This document shows, in pieces, positions 56,764-64,000 of a DNA stretch of 64,000 nucleotides. The notes beneath the pieces were generated by a model. That model saw only the letters and a program-made list of their open reading frames with translations. It was not told where the DNA came from and did not search any database. The DNA is taken from the NCBI GenBank assembly GCA_024760905.1, contig CM045750.1, forward strand, positions 15,071,419 to 15,135,418. Reading direction: 5' to 3'. Every line of letters starts with the position of its first letter. Position 1 is the first letter of the stretch. Position numbers and translations under genes: made by a program. The DNA is from Plotosus lineatus (Eukaryota; Chordata; Actinopteri; Siluriformes; Plotosidae).

Positions 56764-57067
56764 ACACACACACACATGTGCGTGTGATTTCCGGTGCGAG
56801 TGAAAAGAAGAAGCGGGCTCGTGGCATGCGGTTGAGTGATATCGCAAAGGAATATGGTCGAAACCCATCTACCATCGGTATAATATTGAAGCAGAAGGAG
56901 GCCTTAAAAAGTATACTTTTATAATTTTTAAAGTGTTTAGGGAGTAGTATTGGGGGCCTTGGAACGAATCAGGCCTTTTACATGTAAAATGCGGCTCAAC
57001 TTAGGAAAAAATCAGGTTACGAAACCACATCTGGAACGGATTAATTTCGTAAGGTGAAGTACCACTG
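56207..57067. mobile_element. Tigger-like element, family C, with HTH remnant
   Basis: TA on both sides. Inverted ends caatggtacctcaccttat and taaggtgaagtaccactg. The interior shares ccttggaacgaatc and ttttacatgtaaaatgcgg with the other family C copies. At 56802-56920 a plus frame reads KKKRARGMRLSDIAKEYGRN, PSTIGIILKQKE. That fits the N-terminal helix-turn-helix of pogo/Tigger transposases. It also contains a compound CA repeat (56668-56777). Confidence 0.85.
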
Positions 57068-57639
57068 TAATTCTTCAAATTTCAGTAAATTATTCCCCTG
57101 TTCTTCAAAGTTCTTTCTCAAGCTATACAAATGATTGTTTTCATAAATATAATAGCTTTGTCTACATTGTATTATTTTTTTGAAATGATGTTTGAACCCT
57201 TTTGACACCATCAAAGAAAAATATAATGACCACAACTCTGAAAAATTAACTTAACTTGTCCAGAAATTAACATTCAGTGAATGGGAAATCTGGTTAATTT
57301 GTAACTTTACTGTACTGACCAAAGAAACAAAGTTCGGAGGTCAAAGCCACTCTTTTGTTTTTTGATTGGTTGTGACAAAATGGGAAATTATGGTTTTAAC
57401 CCAGGAACAAGACAAAAGTGGAAATTTCTTACTGAGTGTAATCTGTAACTGACAAACTTTGTTATTTTCAGTTATTGTTAATAGCCTTTTATTGAATAAA
57501 ACCTCTATTAGTATGAGTCATATGATCCTGACCACATTACTTGAAGGGAACATATACTGCCCATGCAAAAAGAATGTTGTGCAAACTGGACCTCCTTTAG
57601 ACTTGATTGCAGCATGTTTCCACCACTGATTTCACCATT
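57068..57639. other. Intronic sequence without a gene
   Basis: Nothing recognised. Confidence 0.4.
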
Positions 57640-57880
57640 GTTGGTTCAGTTTTTCAAGTAAAGTTTTTTAAGGGAGACACTCAGCATTGATGTAGCAATA
57701 AAATTAATGATGTGAATGTATTGCATGACCAGATTATTTTTCTTCCCTGATGGTAAGGATATAAAATCAGGGATCAGATAGTGAAAGAGTGGTTCAGGGA
57801 GCATGAGGAATCACTTTCACCCATGTATTGGCTTCTCAGAGTTCTGACCTTAACCCAATTTAAATTCTTTGCCAGTACTT
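57640..57880 (+). pseudogene. Tc1/mariner-like transposase scrap
   Basis: The plus strand reads IVKEWFREHEESLSPMYW, then decayed LTLTQF where relatives have a SPDLNPI-type motif around the last catalytic residue. About 240 bp survive. Different from the Tc1-like element at 27457. Confidence 0.55.
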
Positions 57881-58759
57881 TCCAGTTGTGGTCGCACAAC
57901 ACTCTATTTAACCTCCCTTTTCTATTTGCAAAGTATTGTGTCTGTGTTTTTTCCAGTAAATACCAAGCCATTTGCCTGCCTGTGTATGATCTGTGTTGGT
58001 CCTTACATTTACGATTCGATGCTACACCTTTGATATTGGGAACGAGGGTATGAACTTTGCTTGTTGCCGATTCTGCCTAGCTTCCAGTGGATTGTTTAAT
58101 CTGCCTTCTGCTTATCTCTTATTTAGGAGTTTGGAATTAGAATTCTATGTTAGTAAAGAACTGTGTCATTTACATCTTGTAAATAAAAACACTATTTTTC
58201 TTCCTGTCTGCAAAACACTTTGTATGTGTATGTTATAACAGTTTCAGGTTTCAGGGTTAGAATTGGGTTTTAACTCCAAAAACGTCTATCTAAACAACTA
58301 CTACACCGGCTAAGTCGTTACAGAAAGCTCCTTTGGTAGATCACATATCCAGGAAGTTGACAACCAGACATCTTGCATGCTATGGGATGCCTTTTATAAC
58401 AATATTTTAATAAAACCTTTAAAGGTAGGCACAAATCCCTGCACCTGAGAATACGCCGATGTCTGTGAGATAGAGGGTTGATCTCTAAGGTTTTAAAATT
58501 CTGAACTTTTATCTACTTGAAGTATTCCTGATTCCTGTCTGCCAAGCAGATCATAGGACACAAACTCTCACTGTGCACCGCACTTGCAAAACACTAAGCT
58601 CTTAAAAGGTTTTTCCACGGTGGGTCTTAAATTGCTTTGCAAGTGTGCAGCTTGGGCACTCCAATGTCTCACATTAATAAGCAACTGTTGTTTATGAATG
58701 CAAAAGTGCTGTAGGAAGTGATGATCAGCTGCTATCCATTTGTAGTGAAATTAATTGTT
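57881..58759. other. Intronic sequence without a gene
   Basis: Short open frames only; nothing supported. Confidence 0.4.
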
Positions 58760-59060
58760 ATTTGGTGCCTGGTTCACACTAGGAAGGCCCTGGGTTCATT
58801 TCCCGGGCTCAGTAAGGGTATGACTGTGTGACGTTTGCATGTTTTTACCATGTTTGCATGGACTTTCTCCCAGAATACAAAGACATACACATGAGGCCTT
58901 TTGACTGTTTTAAATTGCACCGAGGGTGTAATATGAGTGTGAATGGTTGTGTGTGTTGGCCCTGTGATGAACAGACAAACGGGGCTGGAATATACCCAGA
59001 CTCCAGTCTGCCTGTAACTCTAGTATAATTAAGCAATTCCACAGATAAGTGAATAAACTG
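58760..59060 (+). repeat. SINE family A
   Basis: B box gggttcatttccc; body gtttgcatgtttttacc; then gagtgtgaatggttgtgtg; tail agtataattaagcaattcc. Confidence 0.75.
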
Positions 59061-59321
59061 GTGTTTTCTTCTTCGGACCGCACTGTCCGACTATAAGCTG
59101 GAAACCAGTGAGATTGGACATGGCTTTTGATGTGTTGGAAAAGCCAACACAGTACACAGATCTTTGGATATTCTCATTTGAAGCAAAGACCCCATTTTGG
59201 TAGACAAGCTTCATTTATTTGCTTCAATAATCACCTTTAAAAAAATCTACAGGCCACTGATCGTAAATTTGATAAAGCCACTTATCTGTTGGTATGACAG
59301 TGAAGTGAATGAAGGTAGAAA

Positions 59322-59580
59322 TGTCTGTCTTCCTTTCGGCTTTTTCCCTTTTACTCAGGAGTCGCCACAGCGAATCATCTGATTCGCATGTTTGATTTGG
59401 CAGAGGTTTCTACGTCGGATGCCCTTCCTGTCACAACCCTTTTTAGCAAGGGACAGAAACACGCTGATGACTTTGCAGCCTACTCTTTACGAAAGTCAGC
59501 AATGGTTCTTCTACATGCCTCACACCATAGACAGTGAGAGACATGGCCCGCCTTTGATAACCCAGTTAGCTGCACTGGGG
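59322..59580 (-). repeat. SINE family B, 5'-truncated
   Basis: RTE-like tail at the left (cttcctttcggctttttccc, gagtcgccacagcgaatc). The tRNA head is missing beyond cagttagctgcactgggg. It is flanked by a perfect 15-bp duplication gaatgaaggtagaaa (59307-59321 and 59581-59595), so the truncation happened on insertion. Confidence 0.9.
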
Positions 59581-59656
59581 GAATGAAGGTAGAAAAGCAA
59601 AACTTTTTATATAGTTATATTAAACCTGACTGAAACTAAAAATCCCTGCATGGCCA

Positions 59657-59944
59657 TTGGTAAAGTCAGTTGGGCTTTTTAGACCCGAACCAAGTGCCTC
59701 ATCAGGCCGGTGCTTATTTCCGGTTTCTGTAGCGTGAAGTAACAAGGAGATCAACTCCTGGATGGGACGCTAGTCCATCACAGATTACCTTCCCAGTATA
59801 TTTTTACTGATACCCATTTATACTGCTGGGTGAACAGACGTACACTTGTGGTTAAGACCTTGCCCTGGGGTCTAACTGGGATTTGAACACACAACCTCCC
59901 AATCACGAAGCCCAGCATCCTAACCCTTACACCATCGGCACCAA
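59657..59944 (-). repeat. SINE family F, full length
   Basis: Minus-strand head ends at about 59942 (plus strand: cttacaccatcggcacc). It is flanked by an 11-bp duplication ctgcatggcca (59646-59656 and 59945-59955). The end is taaagtcagttgggcttttt. Confidence 0.85.
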
Positions 59945-60214
59945 CTGCATGGCCAAGCACCACGATAAATGTGAATCCAGACTGAGTATACAAACAACTG
60001 TTGTGTGATAGATTCTTAGTGGGAAATGATGACATTGGTGAACAAGATATATATATATTAAATAGTGGGAAATTAAAAGAAATGGCTAACATGTATTATA
60101 AGAGTTCATGACTAAATACTGGTTTCTGCAACATATACACCCAACCCCATATCACAGATCATTATACATTTTAGTGCTAATCACAAAATAGAGGAAATAT
60201 CTGTTGAGACTTAC

Positions 60215-60271
60215 AGTTTCTCTGGGATTTTGTATGCCTGATAGGTTACAGATTTTCTCCGGTTGCGTACA
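60215..60271 (-). CDS. Candidate upstream exon of the FRMPD3-like gene
   Basis: 57 nt between acceptor ttttttttttctttgcag and donor gtaagt, both strong. The frame that joins 62238-62312 to 20539-20582 reads CTQPEKICNLSGIQNPRET (phase 0 to 0). Another frame is open but leads to a stop in the PDZ exon. I recognise no domain. It could be coding, 5' UTR, or part of another minus-strand transcript. Confidence 0.42.
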
Positions 60272-60464
60272 CTGCAAAGAAAAAAAAAACAAAAAATTAA
60301 TTTCATATAGGTATACAATTAAGCCTGGACCACCCTAGAGTTATTAAGGTGAAGAAAACAAGCAATGACAAGTATGTGGTCATTAGGAAATAAAACTGAA
60401 TTCAGAATTTGTGATTAGCTAATGTATCAGAAGAAGTCATCAAGCACTTGTGAACACAGATTCA

Positions 60465-60668
60465 TAAGATGGTCTTTTATTGTACCACAACAGGGAAATT
60501 CTTGCTGCGACAGCAGCACAGTGATAGATAAACAAAGAGAGGCAAAAAGGCAATAATAATTTACAAACATAAACAGCAGTGAAAGAAAAAAATAGCAGAT
60601 ATATAAACAATAAGTAGGAAACTGTGAATATTTTTCCAGATATAGATAAATGAACAGATATAGATATA
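60465..60668 (-). mobile_element. LINE-like 3' UTR fragment
   Basis: Plus strand: ttttattgtaccacaacagg, ttcttgctgcgacagcagc, acaataagtaggaaactg. AT-rich relatives are at 62320-62386 and 62737-62900. It is interrupted by the family D MITE. Confidence 0.4.
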
Positions 60669-60858
60669 CAGACGCTCCCTGACTTACGTTCATCCGTTTT
60701 ATGTTTTTTCGATTTTACGGGTTTTTTTAAAGTCAAATTTTGAGTGTATACGTACCTACGTAGTACGCTGACGTAATGACGCAATGACGCTGCGCGTCCA
60801 TTGTTTACAAACGACAAACTGAACGTGCCCCTCCTTCTTCTCCTTATTCACAGTTCAG

Positions 60859-60896
<38 letters not shown>

Positions 60897-61743
60897 GTTA
60901 CCCTTGTGTTAAGACGTCGTCTCTGTGATCTTTGTGTTTACACTGTTTTGTGGACTTTTGTAACCCTAAGCAAATATGGTTGGTCAGAAGCGTAAGCCTA
61001 CTAGCATGGGTGCAAGTCTCATACACAGAGATGAATTAACTATCTGCTCAGATCGGCGCAATCTACCATGCATACTCAGTTAAGCAAAGAGAGTTGTAAA
61101 ATGAATGAAAACCTGAATCCAGAAAAGAAAGAGAACTCTCTGTTCTCCTGGTGATTCACCTGAGTGCAGGCTGAGTACTAAACAAGTTCAACGGCGCCTT
61201 TGCTCACTTGAAAGACCGGAAGTCCGTATAACCCGCCTTCAAGCACAGCAAGTCCACGACTTTCGGTATTGAGCGCCTCACATATTGTAAGCGTTGATTG
61301 GCTGTTTTAAGCTTCATGTAAAGTGAGCCGGGTCAGCTTCATGTCATGTGAATCAGCTCAGCTCCATGTAAAGTGATCATCCGTCGAAGATCAGAAACAT
61401 TTACAAGCAGAAAGATTGCATCATAGAGAGTGTCAAAGGTTATATATTTGATACTGTATTTGATATTTGCTGAGTGAATTAGATTAAAATTGATCAATTT
61501 TAAATTATTTTGCTTGAATTTAATTTATTTGAAATGAATGTTGATATTATTTGATATATTTGATATTATTTTACAATGTTATGTTTATAATAATTGATTT
61601 CGGGGTGTTTTATGAGATACGGTAATGGTATTTATGGATGTATAGTACAGTATGAGCATCATATGTTACACGTCATTACGTTCACTTTCAACTTACGTTC
61701 GGCCGTCCAGAACCAATTAAAAACATAAGTTGGGGAGCGTCTG
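60669..61743 (+). mobile_element. Tigger-like MITE, family D, copy 2 (complete)
   Basis: TA on both sides. Ends cagacgctccctgacttacg and ataagttggggagcgtctg. Collinear with 1325-2373, including a TA tract (60862-60890) and the MVGQKRKPTSMGAS mini-ORF at 60976, which runs 35 codons here. Confidence 0.88.
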
Positions 61744-61754
61744 TAAACAATAAG

Positions 61755-62103
61755 TCTGTCTTCCTTTCGGCTTTTTCCCTTTTACTCCGGAGTCGCCACA
61801 GCGAATCATCTGATTTGCACGTTTGATTTGGCAGAGGTTTTTACGTCGGATGCCCTTCCTGTCACAACCCTTTTTAGCAAGGGACAGAAACACGCTGACA
61901 ATTTTGCAGCTACTCTTTACGAAAGTCAGCATTGGTTCTTTTACATGCCTCTCACCATAGACAGTGAGAGACATGGCCTTCCTTTGATAACCCAGTCAGC
62001 TGCACTGGAGGGGACAGTGACAACCTTGTGGAGAGTGGGACTCAAACCCCCAACCTTTGGATCAGCGATCCAGCGCCCTATACCACTAGACCACCACTGC
62101 CCC
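61755..62103 (-). repeat. SINE family B, full length
   Basis: Plus strand: RTE-like tail (cttcctttcggctttttccc) through tacgtcggatgcccttcc to the head (ccctataccactagaccacc). Very close to 21004-21352, suggesting recent activity. Confidence 0.88.
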
Positions 62104-62237
62104 GACTGTGATACACTTCCTGTGGGATCCAAATCAGAAAGAATTAAAGCTGCTTTAAAAGTAAAACTCTGGTATAATGTTCCTAATAAAGTGCTCACTG
62201 AGGGTGTTGAGTAGACCAACTCCAGAGTATAAATTAC

Positions 62238-62312
62238 CTTCTGTATGTTGAGAGTAATCTGACCACCAGGTAAACCGCCAGACCTGCCAGACACATGGTA
62301 GCCCGAGTTCAG
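62238..62312 (-). CDS. Candidate 5' exon of the FRMPD3-like gene
   Basis: 75 nt, 25 codons: LNSGYHVSGRSGGLPGGQIT, then LNIQK. Acceptor ttattgtttgaacag and donor gtaatt. Phase 0 to 0 with the next candidate exon. A second frame is open within the exon but hits a stop in 60215-60271. No family recognised and no ATG, so coding status is unproven. Confidence 0.42.
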
Positions 62313-62386
62313 CTGTTCAAACAATAAGTATGAAACAATATTGATGATACAGATATAAGTAGATTAGCAGATATAGATATAAATAG

Positions 62387-62736
62387 TGCAGTGGTGGCCT
62401 GGTGGTAAAAGGTGCTGGATCGTTGATCCTAAGGTTGGAGGTTCAAGCCCCACCCTCCACGGGTTGTCACTGCCCCCCCAGTGCAGCTAACTGGGTTATC
62501 AAAGGCCGGCCATGTCTCTCACTGTCTATAGTGTGACGTTCATATAAAAGAACCATTGTTGACTTTCGACAAGAATAGCTGCAAAGCCGTCAGTGTGTTT
62601 CCGCCCTGTTTGGGCGGCGAGCTGTCCAGGGTGTACTCTGCCCTCGTCTGGAGTCGGCTGGGATGGGCGTCAGCCTCCCCGTCACCATAATCAGGACTAA
62701 GTGGTTACAGAAAATGAATGGATGAATGAATGGTAT
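62387..62736 (+). repeat. Chimeric SINE (B head, A tail), full length
   Basis: Head gtggtggcctggtggtaaaa, B box ggttcaagcccca; body gtgcagctaactgggttatc. Family A tail from about 62605 (gtccagggtgtactctgccc, gtcagcctccccgtcacc) with GAAT repeats. Confidence 0.88.
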
Positions 62737-63550
62737 AAGCAATAAGTTGAAAAAATATCAATAGCAAACAGTTTAAATATAAACGAGAAACAGAAGACAG
62801 ACAACAGCAACACAGTGATGAATAATAAATTAATTAGTCAGATGCATTATTGCACACTGAACTGATTATTGCATATTGTTAAAGTTCTGAATATATTAAG
62901 AATATTGTAGTGTTCACAGTGATGAGTCCTGGTATGTAGTAACTGAAAGTACTGCTGGTTTTGGTACAGTCTCACAGCAACAGGAAGGACCTGCTAGAAC
63001 GTTTCTTCATACACTTGGGATGAAGGAGCCTATCACTAAAGGAGCTGCTCAGTGCATTTTGTGAGAGTCATTCACCCTCAGTGATGAGATCTTTTTCTCA
63101 ACCTTCTCTCTTCCACCACCTGCACTGAGTCAATGGGGGCAGCCCAGCACAGAGCAGGTCTTCTTCATCAGTTTATTCTGTCTCTTCCTGTCACCGATGA
63201 AGATGCTCCTGCTCCAGCAGACAACATGGGTCTCTTTAGGAGATGGAGTCTGAGCTGGCCTTTCTTGTAAAGTGCATTAGTGTTAATCCAGGCCACTTTA
63301 TTGTTCAGGTAAACACACAGGTATATATAAGAGTCCACCTTCTCAATGTACACTCTCTGAATATTCACCTGTCTCGGATGAGAGTGACTACATCTTCAGA
63401 TATCCTCCACGAGCTCCATGGATTTCTCTACACTGATGTGGAGGTGGTTCCATTGGCACCAGCCCACATAGTCCTGGATCGGTTCCCTGTACTTCCCTGT
63501 AAATGGCAGGTGGCTGTGTTGTAAGTGTGATCTATGGATTTAGGGTGAAT
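62737..63550 (-). pseudogene. Rex1/CR1-type LINE, C-terminal end and UTR
   Basis: 63168-63368 (minus) reads VDSYIYLCVYLNNKVAW, then LYKKGQLRLHLLKRP. This is the segment after the RT thumb of Rex1/CR1-type LINEs. Antisense of the following region occurs at 63060-63170 (ctcttccaccacctgcactg). Broken by stops and a deletion. The plus frame at 63243-63524 is a shadow. Confidence 0.6.
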
Positions 63551-63562
63551 AGGAAACGAGCC

Positions 63563-63604
63563 CAGTGAAAGGGAAAAAGCCGAAAGGAAGACAGACAGAC
63601 AGAC
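63563..63604 (+). repeat. 42-bp truncated SINE B/RTE tail insertion
   Basis: Only the last 42 bp of the family B tail (gtgaaagggaaaaagccg, aaaggaagacagacag and GACA repeats). It lies between two copies of aggaaacgagcc (63551-63562 and 63605-63616). Confidence 0.85.
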
Positions 63605-63616
63605 AGGAAACGAGCC

Positions 63617-63867
63617 CTCCCAGTGCAGCTAACTGGGTTATCAAAGGCCGGCCATGTCTCGCACTGTCTATAATGTGAGGCTGTAAAAGAACTATTGGTG
63701 ACTTCGACAAGTAGGCTGCATAGCTGTCAGCGTGTTTCTACCCTGCGATAGCCTGGCGAGCTCTCCAGGGTGTACTCTGCCCTCACCCGGAGTCGGTTGG
63801 GATGGGCGCCAGCCTCCCCGCGACCCTAATTAGGATTAAGCAGTTACAGAAAATGATGAATGATGAA
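63617..63867 (+). repeat. Chimeric SINE, 5'-truncated, same target site
   Basis: Starts ctcccagtgcagctaactgg, without the head, and ends in the family A tail (gaccctaattaggattaagc, TGAA repeats). It is followed by the third copy of aggaaacgagcc (63868-63879). Confidence 0.88.
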
Positions 63868-64000
63868 AGGAAACGAGCCAAGACTGTCTCCTGAGGGGCT
63901 CCTGTGTTACAGACCATAGTATCAAAGAAACTGTTCTTTCCTCACATACTATGGACAGTTTGTGAAGTAGTCCATATAATACATGATGTGAGATGGAAAT

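Overview
The window looks like one stretch of a teleost (ray-finned fish) genome. The evidence is tRNA-derived SINEs, Rex3-type, Rex1/CR1-type and L2-type LINEs, Tc1/mariner, hAT and pogo/Tigger elements, dense CA/TA microsatellites, and split exons with GT/AG borders. No bacterial operon, plasmid, phage or CRISPR array is visible. The species cannot be named from this sequence. All similarity calls were made by eye; no alignments were run.

The only host gene I can support lies on the minus strand and runs across most of the window. Five short exons (17589-17743, 17163-17265, 16954-16999, 13735-13839, 2456-2563) join in phase. They encode a PDZ domain followed by the start of a FERM domain, as in FERM and PDZ domain-containing (FRMPD) scaffold proteins. 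The wording of the FERM start is closest to FRMPD3 as I remember the family. A phase-compatible exon with an ATG lies upstream at 20539-20582. Two weaker candidate 5' exons lie at 60215-60271 and 62238-62312, which would imply an intron of about 39.6 kb (20583-60214). The rest of the FERM domain would lie to the left of base 1.

Almost everything else is transposon-derived intron sequence. 0-8 kb: chimeric SINEs, Tigger-type MITEs, a hAT insertion with a perfect 8-bp duplication. 8-17 kb: an old Tc1 remnant, a 1-kb Tigger-type element carrying a CpG-rich 48-bp minisatellite, and a SINE with a 500-bp GT expansion. 18-25 kb: a Ty3/gypsy scrap, a hAT with a transposase tail, two Rex3 copies with 5' inversions, and one SINE inside another. 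26-31 kb: Rex3, then an L2-type LINE split by a complete 1.53-kb Tc1-like element. 36-39 kb: a Rex1-like LINE split by an RTE-like LINE, then an inverted L2-type LINE whose ORF1 encodes an SGNH-esterase-like domain. 43-47 kb: a nearly full-length dead Rex3 and a deleted L2-type LINE holding an unclassified insert. 48-49 kb: a 741-bp transposon with helically spaced, one-strand TTCC(G) motifs, inserted in a SINE. 51-55 kb: LINE fragments, a second locus of the 48-bp minisatellite and a perfect 31-bp inverted repeat. 56-64 kb: Tigger-type MITEs and SINEs, ending with two retro-insertions that reused the same 12-bp target.

The most unusual items are the TTCC(G)-phased element, the minisatellite shared between two loci, the interchangeable SINE tails, the reused insertion target and the unclassified insert at 46340-46709.
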